A stretch of 64,000 bases of DNA, taken from Quercus robur. Taxonomy: Eukaryota > Streptophyta > Magnoliopsida > Fagales > Fagaceae. Both the position numbers and the translations under genes were made by a program. The first letter of the stretch is position 1. Each line of letters begins with the position of its first letter. The stretch spans positions 11,192,282 through 11,256,281 of the forward strand of contig NC_065535.1 in assembly GCF_932294415.1 (NCBI RefSeq), read 5' to 3'. Of the stretch, positions 49,088-59,407 are shown piece by piece. The notes beneath the pieces were generated by a model. The model saw nothing but the letters and a program-made list of their open reading frames with translations, did not search any database and had not been told where the DNA came from.

Positions 49088-50352
49088 ACATATAATATTT
49101 TCTACAATTTCTCAGATTGAACTTTTAACTATCAATGTTTTTAATTACATATATATATATATATATATATATCATATTTAAATATGTTTCACTAAAAATT
49201 TGTTTGCCCATCATATATACTGGTTAGTGGTTAGGGACGTTGATTGAAAATGTTGTGTTATACTATTATGTCAGTTATATTAGGCTGTTTTGTACCGACG
49301 TCTTACCAGTTTTTCACAAAGAAATTTTAAATCAATGGAAAAGTATTTTTCCTCGGTTTAACTTCTAATAAAAGTGGTCCACTTCTTGAGTTAAATTTGA
49401 CGCAACAGGTTGTCACATGATGTTTAAATTATTGCTGGCATGTGTTGCAATATTATTTATCCTCAACATAAACATGATGCCAAATATTAAAGTCATTTTG
49501 ATCAGACTAGCAATTTTGGAGTTTTAGGAATGCATATTGGACCGGTTAACGTTTGTTTGTTCAGACTTGCATATGGTGTTTGACAATACTCGGATTCATA
49601 ATTTAGTTCCTGGTATATGTGTAGAATTCAGTTTGAGTTGCGCCCATCAAGAATTATAGAAGGCCCATAGAGTGCTACAAGAGCCCAAAAGAGTTTTTAA
49701 CAGAAATTTCAGCCCATTTAGCAAAACTAGCATAGGGCTTTTAAGAGGTTGCCAAAAACATCTGGCTATTTACTTTTGTTCTAAATATTACTCTAAAATT
49801 GTTTTTAAGATTGTTGAGGACAAATTTTTCACACCACATGGCTTCATTTCATTGACGACCCGCACCATGTCAACACTATCATGGATTTTGGGAAAATCTC
49901 TTCTAAAACCCAAAAGAGCCCATATTTAGACAAAAAGGCGTCAAAGCTCATGATTCAAGCTCATAGCACATCATCTCATTTTTTAGCTCATGATCCAAGC
50001 TCATGAGTCTCATCGGGGGAATTTTGGGAGTCGTGGTTTGGAGGGCCAAGAAGTATATTCAGTAAAACTTCAGTGATTCAAAGTTGATAAAGGAAAGTAT
50101 GTTGCTTGGCATGTCTTCCCCAATTCCCTGAACTCTGATCGGTCAGTGTGCAATAGGTAACATTTGGTAAGCCTCTCATATCACATAACACTTAAAACGA
50201 TAAAACTCCCAATGCTCTTTACATAAAAATTAATGTCCATTATATAATATAAGTTTAGAAATGTAATTATATCATTTCATATTAATTATATTATTATCAT
50301 CTAAATCAATTACAAGCACATGGCTAAATATATATATATATATATATATTAA

Positions 50353-51051
50353 TGTAAGGACTCAATTTGTAACGATCCCAAACTGGTATTGGGTTCGTAC
50401 GTTAAAGGCCCAAACAATAAATTTGTAGAGAGTGGGCTGAAAGGCTAGGCCTTGATCACCGGACGGTGGTTAATCGTGGTGTTCATAGTGGACACACAGA
50501 GATGAGCTGCGCTTGCCCAAGAAGATTTTCTCCTCGGCACGACCTGGGAGGCTCTAGTTCTTCACCATTGTCCCCCCCCCCTCCCTTTTGGCTTGCTTCC
50601 TTCTCCTTTTATACTAGCCTTTAGCCTCCCTCCAACGTCCACGTGTAGGTTCAACTTTCTAGGGCTAATACTTGTCCTATCAGCCCATACCCAAAGTGGT
50701 TAGGGGTGGTTGTAAAAGCTGAAAAACATTACTCTGTCAAGCGCAGAGTACTTAATCGCAGTAATGGTAGCCCTTCCCTTGTCCTTTGTTGCCACACTGT
50801 TCAGGGGTCTTTTCCCCATCAATGCAGAGGTGTTTAGTTTTTCCATGAACTGTTCCTATACCATACTTGCCCTTTCTTCCAGGAGCGATTTGGGATGCCG
50901 AGGACAGAATCGTCCTCGGCTATATCTCTAGGCCATTTGAACTTTCGTTGTATGTCCTTAGCAATGTCCCTCCTCAGCAATGTCCCTCCTCGGCTTGGGC
51001 CTTGGGCCCTAATGTAAAGTGGGTCAGGGTCACAAGTTCTCTGGCCCCACA
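50353..51051 (+). mobile_element. Solo LTR, family A copy 2 (nested)
   Basis: 699 bp, beginning TGTAAGGACTCAATTTG and ending CTGGCCCCACA. It is flanked by a perfect ATTAA duplication (50348-50352 and 51052-51056). GC-richer than its surroundings, with CCTCGGC and CCGAGGAC words. Same family as 2383-3050 and 54664-55411. Confidence 0.9.
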
Positions 51052-51244
51052 ATTAATATCTCATATCTAGCATTAAAATGCTCTCTTTACTCTCCAAGAT
51101 TTGGTTAAAATACAAAATGACCATAATTACATTTCTAAAATTTCATCAAATATCAACCAACTAGTCTATTACTTACCAAAATTATATATGGACTAAACAT
51201 ATAATTTTTCCAAGAGAGGAAACTTAGCCAAAAACACCTAAAAC

Positions 51245-51390
51245 GGCTCCAGCGGAAGTTGCAACAATTTCTGCATAAGCTGTAACAACTCCAGCGGAAA
51301 CTGTAACAGCTTCTACAGAAGCTGAAACAGCTTTAGTAGAAGCTATGACAGCCCAAGTAGAAGTTGCAGAAGCTCCAGCAGGTTGACACA
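51245..51390 (+). repeat. Minisatellite inside the large LTR
   Basis: Successive imperfect units of the form CTCCAGCGGAAGTTGCAACA, CTCCAGCGGAAACTGTAACA, CTTCTACAGAAGCTGAAACA, CTTTAGTAGAAGCTATGACA and AAGTAGAAGTTGCAGAAGCT follow each other. Confidence 0.8.
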
Positions 51391-54017
51391 TACCCTAAAA
51401 TGATGTCATTTGCCCATTAATGCCTAATCCCAGCAGCTGTGGTACCAGAAACAAGAGGATCCCATAAAGATTATCTTACCATCTTTAACCAAATCATGAA
51501 TTTAATGCCAAGTTTTGTCCTCCAAGCAAAAGACGTGATTAGCCAGTTGTGACAGCTATGATTGACAACTGTGACAGCAGTTCTATCAGCCTTAATGTCC
51601 CTAGCTTTCTTCTTTTGGCTAAAAACCAAAATCCCTCTAATGAGACCACTTATTTTGTCAAAGATTTTTCCTGATTTCCTAAGTTTTCCTTCAACTAGTT
51701 CTAATCTAGTTATATACTTTGGCTCTATATAAAGAGGACCAAGCTACACACTAAAGTGGCCCCTCTCGAATCTCCCTCTCTCATCCCTAATATTCTGAAA
51801 TTTCACTTGGCTGCATATATCCCTAAACTCTTCCATACTTCTCCATCTCTCTTACAAGATCTCTCTTCATAGATAACAACACATCACACCCATTACATCA
51901 CACCATTACACACTATCCATCTCTCCCACACTTCAATACTTTGAAACTTCATCATTTTGCTGCCCAAAAACACATATCCATCTAATTCTTTATTTCTCAT
52001 ACAAAATCTCCCTTCTTAGAAAGCAACACAACCCATGACATAACACAAAAACCACTCCAGCAGCAGCTATAATCTCATCTATTTACTATATTTAACCTTC
52101 ATATCATCTATCTCACACTTCCAAATATTTTACAAACACTTTCCTTATAAAATACCCATACATACTCCTTATATATCTTTAAAATTCATGTCTCACATAG
52201 TATACATATACAAGATCCATGTCCAACAAAGTATCTCATATAATTCCTATATATATTACAAACACCATATCTTACAAAATCTATATATTTCTTACCATCT
52301 CCACACATCTTAAAACATATCAAACACTCTTTCAAGAACTTATTGCTAAAAGCTCTTCTTATGAAAGGCAAAAACTTATAAAATTAAAAACCCTTCTTAT
52401 GGAAGGCAATATCACTCATACTTGACTAAAAGACTAAAAGAGCATTACATGAGGAAAATCATTTAAGTGCATGATAAAGATGATGAACTTAACCAACCTA
52501 TGCACATGGCTGGACATATTATCTCTCCTTCCAGTTACACCAATTTTTCCCTTTCAAACATGAAGTTACCATGAAAGGATTCACTTCATCATGATGCTGA
52601 AACGTTAAGTCTATTGATGTGATACAGCTAGAGCTGCAAAACATGAAGATAAGTCATCATATTTTGTCTTCAAATTTATATTATTAAATATATTTTATTC
52701 ATTGTCATTATTTCACTCGACTAATGTTATTATGCTATTGAACTCCTTTTCTCATGTTGCTGAAATGTTAAAGTCCACTAATGTTATACGGTTGGAGCTA
52801 CAAAATATGAAGAATATGAAGGTTATCAACTCATTAATGCTAAATGGCCAAAGCCACAAATCATATAAAAAATGAAGTGCTGCTATACAACTGGAGTCAG
52901 AAACATAAAAAAATAGTTATTTTAATATCATCTCACTATTTAATAAACATTATCTCACTAATACTTCATTAATGAACATACATATTAATTAATCGATCTA
53001 TCATCATCGTATATATATTATTTGGACATAAACCAGCCTTGGACACATATTATTTGGACATGGACCATTGCCAGACATACCTTATTATGTTGAACATGAA
53101 TCATGAACCTCAACTAGACATGGACTATTGGACTCATCCAATTGTTGGACATTAGACACCTAATTAAACACTTTCTAATATTGGACATCACTTCATAAAC
53201 ATAATAATAACGTATCAACTCACCATTTAATCAAAGCTATCATGCTAAGTATATTATTTATTTATTTCAACCATTATCATGATTCTAAGACTTTAGGTTT
53301 TATCTATTTTGTAGGCTTAAAAATATACTAGGAAGCCATTGGTCTATGCGGCCCAATGTCAAGTTCTGGGTTGACCTCCCCAAAACAAATTCGGACTTAG
53401 CAAAGTCACACATCCAAAGGCACGTGGCTACGCGCAAAAAACTGCCCCCGACAGAGATTGAAATTAAAAAGTTGTTTTTATGATTTTTTTTCAAAATAAA
53501 AATGTGTTTGGAAAAGATTTGTTTAAAAACAATTTTTAGAAAACAAAAATACAAAAACAATGGTAAAAATAATAAAAAACTCAAAAACATTTTTCTCTTT
53601 ACCATCAATACCTAACAAAAAGCTTATCCCATCAACACCTATATTAGTAACATTTTTTTCCAAATTTTTTTAATAGGACTAACATATAACCATTTTAGGA
53701 CGTCTCATGTTCGTGTTCTATCTAGTGAATATAAACACTCTGCAATCAATAAAAAGCTTCTTCGATCAACACTTATTAGTAACAATTTTGCCATAGGACC
53801 GACACATGGTTATTTTAGAACATGTATTTTGTCAATTGCACATAAGCACTCTACAATCACTACTTTATGGTCCTCACATAGAAATAGGTGTACTATATTC
53901 CACATATATCAAGGAAATGAGTTAGAAGTAATGAAGTTTACAAGATACTAGAGTTAAACTGTGTAAACTTTGTGTCACGATTGAGCTTGAATGTGATTTA
54001 TAATCCACATCTTTTGG

Positions 54018-54298
54018 ACACACTGCTCTTGGTAAATGATTAAGCAGAGTAACGATTGGATCGTTGTCAGATAAGAGCATCTTAGTGTTGAACAAAGTGA
54101 ATACCATAAGACCAAGTAAAACTAAAACAAATATTGCCAATAGAAGAAACATCAGGATGTGTGCAATGCTCCCTTTCACTTCTTGTGCATATTCTGTGGA
54201 AGCTAGAGCAAGGACAGTCAACGGGAATGAGTAAGCCCGCCATGCCCACATTGAATCTTCTCATTGATTTCTTGAAAAGATTAATTTGGCCTGAAAAC
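54018..54298 (-). pseudogene. Broken copy of SLAH exon 2
   Basis: This matches 40865-41140. It keeps most of the peptide (AYSFPLTVLALASTEYAQEV, SIAHILM, LFNTKMLLSDNDPIV). Relative to the source there is an extra C near 54247, which shifts the frame at the FNVAWW position, a small insertion near 54282, and the stop codon TGA has become TGT, so the frame reads through. Exon 1 is absent. It cannot encode a channel. Confidence 0.92.
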
Positions 54299-54530
54299 CT
54301 GAAACCACATAACCTCTATTTCACTTGTTACACTGTAAAAGAATGCAACTCACAAGTAGCTTCCAATTTATATGTATGCAGAGAGAGTGATTTTGAAGCT
54401 TGAGACTGGCCGTAGTAAGTACTTTCCAGTTTCCAAAACGTGTTTCTAAAGTCTAAACCCATGAACGGATTTGGAGCAGATTCGGGCTAGTCATAAAAGA
54501 GTCATATTATATCAAACACTTTCAACAAGA

Positions 54531-54564
<34 letters not shown>

Positions 54565-54565
<1 letters not shown>

Positions 54566-54600
54566 AAATTGAGGATCCTCTATTTGGGATCCTCAATTTA
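54565..54600. repeat. Perfect 14-bp inverted repeat (hairpin)
   Basis: TAAATTGAGGATCC and its exact complement GGATCCTCAATTTA are separated by 8 bases. It lies just after a (TA)n tract and could be the end of a small transposon; no second end was found. Confidence 0.75.
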
Positions 54601-54663
54601 GATGCCCAAAATATCCTCAAATTCATCCATTTCTAAGACTTAAATCATAGATTTAGACATGTA

Positions 54664-55411
54664 TGTAAGGACAATTTTTGGAGCCCAAGCCCGAACCGTA
54701 TAGAATCCTGGTCCAAAAAGCCCAATACAATGAATTTTGTAGAGTATGGGTCAAAGAACTAGGTTTAGATGAGTTGAGCAATGGCTTGCATGAAATTAAG
54801 GAACAAACAGACAAGAATAAAAACTATTATGATCAAAGGACCTTCTGTCCGAGGAGACTTAGAATTTTATTTATGAATATAGATCACCCCATTAGGGTTC
54901 TTTTGCATGCTACCATCTTCTCTTCCTCTTTTTTCGCCTCTTACTTCATGGGGGCTTCTCTACATTATATAGGCTCTTTCTAATCATCTGGGTCTTACAC
55001 TTGTTGATCATCTGGACTTCCACTTAAGCACCCATCCCATCAGACACTCTTTTCAGTCCTTTGTGAGTTGTGGCAGCCAAGGTAACACTGTTCAAGGGTC
55101 TTTTCCACATTAATGCGGCCAGAAAAGTAGCTGCAATGCATTTAATGTGGTGGTGGCAACTTTTCCTTAGATATTTTAAGTTTTCTTTTCTTTCTCGTGT
55201 TCAGGGGGCGTACTTCAACCACTTGAATATACACTTGGTCTGGGTTTGTCGTGTCCGAGGAGATGTTCCTCCTCAGACTTTCTTCCCTTTGTCTCCCAAT
55301 GATGAGGCTTGTAAAGTAGATCACCTAAGTCATGTTTCTCTCCTCGGACTTGTTAGTGTCCTCAGACAAGGCCCAAGGCCCAATACATTATTTTGGGCCA
55401 TAGTCCCCACA
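54664..55411 (+). mobile_element. Solo LTR, family A copy 3
   Basis: 748 bp, beginning TGTAAGGACAATTTTTGG and ending GGCCATAGTCCCCACA, with a perfect ATGTA duplication (54659-54663 and 55412-55416). It shares TTTTGTAGAGTATGGGTCAA-type and CCGAGGAGA words with the other two family members. Confidence 0.9.
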
Positions 55412-55416
55412 ATGTA

Positions 55417-55947
55417 AAATTAGTAATTTAAAAACTCCCAATTTTTAGCTAAATTTTAAATAAATAAATAAACTATTTTTTCTCTCACATCCACATTTCT
55501 CTCTCATGTCAGTTGTCAAGTGCTAATACAACTTCTTCTTTTTGAAAATAAATAAATAAAACTACCTTTTTTTTTCCACAAATGTACCATTTTTTTATCA
55601 CTAAATTTTTTTTTTCCCACCTTTACATTTCTCTCTTATGTTAATAGTCAAGTACTAATACAACTTCTTCTTAAAATAAAAAATAAAATAAAACTGCCAT
55701 GAGTAAAACGTGTAAAGCCTAAAAATAAAAATAAAAAGCCTTATCGTACGCGCGAAGATAAGGCTAGTGTGTGTGTGTCTATATATATATATATATATTT
55801 TTTTAAGTAATGCTATGAATATTACAAATTTTACTAACTAAATTTTATAAACTAAGATGTCACTAATTAAAAAAAAAAAAAATTATGACATTTATTAATC
55901 ATATTCATTGTCACATCAATTTAAAAATTTTATGTTGTATTAGCTTT

Positions 55948-55980
<33 letters not shown>

Positions 55981-56030
55981 ATAATGAATATTGCTGATGT
56001 TATAAATTTTAAAATCTAAGGACCTGTTTA
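55417..56030. other. AT-rich DNA with a MITE-like segment
   Basis: Contains two copies of a TTCTCTC(A/T)(C/T)(G/A)T...CAAGT(A/G)CTAATACAACTTCTTC phrase (55497 and 55628), TG and TA microsatellites, and a segment (about 55805-56020) resembling 41435-41665 near SLAH. That segment is either the true end of the duplicated block or an independent copy of a repeat. No gene. Confidence 0.5.
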
Positions 56031-57045
56031 GTACATGTGTTTAAGATACAATTTTTAAATAACATGAATAAGTTTGAATTTTTTCCTATGTTTGATATCT
56101 AAATTCATATGTGAACTAAAATTGTGCTTCAAAGACCCAATTTCTGTATAAAATGAATACTATTTGATTTTTTCCTTAAAGATGTCCATTGATATCCAAA
56201 CTGATATGTAAAACTAAAATAGTATTTCTAAGACGTGATTTATTTATAACATGAATTATATTGAATTTTTTTCTTAGAAATATCCAAATCTTAAAGGTTT
56301 GGATGCCTGATATTCAAATTGATATGTAGAATTGATATAGTCTTTTTAATGCACAAATTTTGTATAGCATGATTATTATTGAATTTTTGAATTAGATATA
56401 TTCAAACCTAGCTTAAAGGTTTGGATGTATGATATCTAAAACTAAAATAGTTTTTCTAAGACACGATTTTCTATATAACATGAATTCCATTGAATTTTTG
56501 ACTTAGAGGTTAGGATGTCTGATATCCAAACCCTGATATCCAATTAATTGATATGTAGAACATAAATAGTATTTTTAAGACACAATTTCTATATAGCATG
56601 AATTCTATTGAATTTTTGCCGTAGAGATTTCTATATAGCATGAATTGTATTGAATTATCTAAACCTTAAAGGTTTCGATGTTTGATATTTGAACTGATAT
56701 GTAGAACTAAAATTGGATTTTTAAGACATGATTTATATATAGTATGAGTTTTATTGAATTTTTGCCTTAGAGATATCCAAACCAATAAGTAGAACTTTAA
56801 GATGCAATTTCTAAATAACATGAATAATATTGAATTTGTGCCTTGAAGGTGTGTTTGATATCCAAACTTATATATGAATTGAAATTGTGTTTCTTAGAGA
56901 CATGATTTCGATACAAATGAATACTATCAAAATTTTTGTCTTAAAGATATCCAAACTTTAAAGGTTTGGATGTCTAATATGTAGAGTTGATATAGTGTCT
57001 TTAAAACACAATTTCTATATAGTGTGATTATTATTGAATTTTTGC
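56031..57045. repeat. AT-rich tandem-repeat array, right part
   Basis: Same units as 46370-47503. Its first part, about 56037-56715, follows the order and private variants of 46812-47475, for example TTAAGATACAATTTTTAAAT and TTTTCCTATGTTTGATATC. It then continues with further units to TTGAATTTTTGCCAC. Confidence 0.85.
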
Positions 57046-57591
57046 CACTTGTCCACATGTAGGCTTCAATGCACTAGAGTACTGAAGCTAACCCTTACCC
57101 TCGAAGTTATCTATTCTTCAGTTTTTCTTTTCCTTCAGCTTTTCAAACTGCTATTTAAAACACTGATGAAATGTCATGGGTGTTTGGATTACTTTATTGT
57201 TATGATAATAGACCATTTTACTTTTATAGGAAATATAAATGGGAAATGTTAACTAATGCCTAAGGGCATTAGTTTAGAAACTATTTTTAGAAATATTTTA
57301 TTGGAAATGTGATAAAACAATAGATGCTACTGATAGTTTTTTATATTTCTTATAAAAGTGAGTCAAAACTTTTCTATTGTAATTTATTAACAGTTACCCT
57401 AAAACATTCGTTAACACGTTTGGATATAAATAACTCTCAAAACGGTTAATTTTTTTTTTTTTAACTTTTACTATAAAAAAAATTCCTAAAAGAATTCCTA
57501 ATCCCTAAACCCTTAGACATGACACCCAAAAAAAAAAAAACCCTTAGACATCCATTAAGAGAAGTAATTAAGCTGCACACAGCTAGCTTTT

Positions 57592-57619
57592 TTTTTTTTT
57601 TTTTTTTTTTTTGAGAATC
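57592..57619 (-). mobile_element. Ultra-short poly(T) retro-insertion with 16-bp target duplication
   Basis: A T run followed by GAGAATC lies between identical copies of CACACAGCTAGCTTTT (57576-57591 and 57620-57635). Confidence 0.7.
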
Positions 57620-59259
57620 CACACAGCTAGCTTTTCAAAGTTGTGAATAGACAAGTTTCAAAAAAAAAAAAAAAAGTTGATGACATTACTTTCGATGCTG
57701 AACAACGTTAATATCTTCAAAATATTCGTACGAGTAAGCGTTGTAGCCGAAGCATTAGGACCCCCATTTATGCCTCAAGTCAAGAAACGAGCCCTCTGCA
57801 TGCAATGAAAAAACCAGAGGATATTACGGCTGACAACCGTGAGCTAGGGGCCTTCACAAATCATGTCTTGAATAGAATAGAAATATGTGACATATATAGG
57901 GCAATCAACCCCTACCTACGGTGCCCTATTCCCGTGCCTCGAGCTATGATTTTTATTACAGACTTATTATGAGTCTGGAGTAATCATGTGAATTATCAAA
58001 AGGATGAAACTTCTAATAATTATTGATGTGAAAAAAACATTTATTTTTCTCACTTAATTTGTGTTAGAAATATATAGTACTAATTAGTGGTATTAAAAAT
58101 ATTATTATATAAGTCTTATAAAAATCATATTTATTATATATTGAAATGGCACAAATCATAATAAAATTTATAGTAGCTTAAAAAATATTATGGCTATATC
58201 AATGATTCAATTAAATCAAACTTGATATTAATTAATGGATTATGATGCAGTACTTCCAAATTATGAATATCCTAGAACCTGAAACACTTTGTTGTCCAAT
58301 GGCATCATATATATCATGTACTGAAACCTAAAGGGTTAGGGTTGTGATACTTGATCTAAATTTGCTTAGAAAGAAAAATAAATAGTGGTAAAGGAAGAAA
58401 TAAGCAAATGTGATGTATAAAGAACCTACTCATCCAAAGCAAAAGAGAAAGGCTAAAGTGCAAAACTCACATTTTAAGTTTCTTCAAAATTCATTTCAGT
58501 CCTTTAATTTTGCTCTTTTTTTCTTTTTCTTTTTTTTTTTTATCTTCAATACTCTAAATTTCAGATTTATTTAGTTACGTCCTTTACATAAACTTTTGTT
58601 AAAATTTTTTGAAAAAAAAAAAAAAAACTAGAAAATATTTTTCAATCATTAATTGAATTTTTCTATCTAAAAATTTTGGAAAATTAACCACAATATATAT
58701 ATTACATATTTAGGTACAAGTTTATCTTTAGAAATTTTTTTATAAAATATGAAAAAGTGGCTAATTTTTTTCAAATTTTCATAAATTGTCTCTTAAAATG
58801 AATAATTAATATATGCCCACATCAAGGTATACATTAATTAACCGAATCATGTTTTAAATTTGTTTAATCTATTTTTGAAAGGAAGAGGAGAAAGAGAAAA
58901 GGTTGTTAATTTCCCTGCTTTTTATTTTTCTCACCACAAGGTTGGGTCATAGTTGCATGTGACTTGTAAATATGGGAATATTAAAACTCCAAACAAAAAG
59001 GCAGGTTAAATGAATGGAACAACTGAACAAGAACATGTTCCTCCATGTACATATCCCCGCTGGTCTTGTCAGTGGTCACATTCAAAACACAACTGAATCA
59101 ATCAAAAACCAAACCAAAGTACGAAGTCTCAATACGGGGAACCATGGTTCCGTGACGGATCGAAATTAATGATGGTCCCACATCGGAATGCGGGTTCCTA
59201 AGTCCAAACCAAACTGGAAAGACATTACCTAGTTTTATCAACTCCTTCTAAAGCTTTTC

Positions 59260-59269
59260 ACAAATTTGG
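59260..59269. promoter_or_regulatory. CArG-like box in the AP3 promoter
   Basis: ACAAATTTGG differs by one base from the CC(A/T)6GG site bound by MADS proteins, about 140 bp upstream of the ATG. AP3 promoters are known to use CArG boxes for autoregulation. The imperfect match makes this tentative. Confidence 0.35.
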
Positions 59270-59407
59270 CAATAAAGTTTATCTTCTTCTTTTCATTTTC
59301 ACCAATGCCCTTCATTCACACACTTTCTTTTCCTTTCTTCTTGTTCAGTATTTCTTCACATCTTGAAAGTTAAGAGAAAGGAAAAGAAGCAACACAAAGA
59401 GAGAGAG

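Larger units (their letters stand above)
49812..53453 (+). mobile_element. Large solo LTR (about 2.9 kb) with a nested smaller solo LTR
   Basis: Copy 1 reads GTTTTTGAGATTGAAATT without interruption. Here GTTTTTAAGAT is followed by TGTTGAGGACAAATTTTTCA, and 3.6 kb later CTGCCCCCGACA is followed by GAGATTGAAATT. This gives TG...CA ends and a 5-bp duplication (AAGAT/GAGAT, one change). A TATA box (CTATATAAAGAGG, 51725) lies inside, as in an LTR promoter. I see no gag, protease, reverse transcriptase or integrase frame and no second end-to-end copy, so a solo LTR is the best reading. Removing the nested element leaves about 2.94 kb. Confidence 0.8.
47504..54531 (+). repeat. Segmental duplication, copy 2 (inserted copy)
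   Basis: This is a direct-orientation copy of 30227-33415 plus 40555-41420. It begins TTTGTTCTCATTGTTTCAAA, matching the alpha-COP 5' UTR, and ends near CACTTTCAACAAGACTGATA, matching the SLAH intron. About 400 bp around the alpha-COP transcription start (30488-30890 in copy 1) is replaced by a few dozen bases. It lacks the CACTA element and carries a private 3.6-kb LTR insertion and a short poly(T) insertion. Confidence 0.93.
57046..59407. other. 5' flank of the AP3 gene
   Basis: AT-rich, with poly-A and poly-T tracts (57527, 57588, 57660, 58532). No exon seen. The last 200 bp or so before 59408 should be the core promoter and leader of the MADS gene; the leader ends in a GAGAGAG stretch. 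Confidence 0.5.

Noticed and set aside
53922..54251. A second functional SLAH gene
   Set aside because: Only exon 2 is present, with a frameshift, a small insertion and a lost stop codon, and no exon 1 lies within reach.
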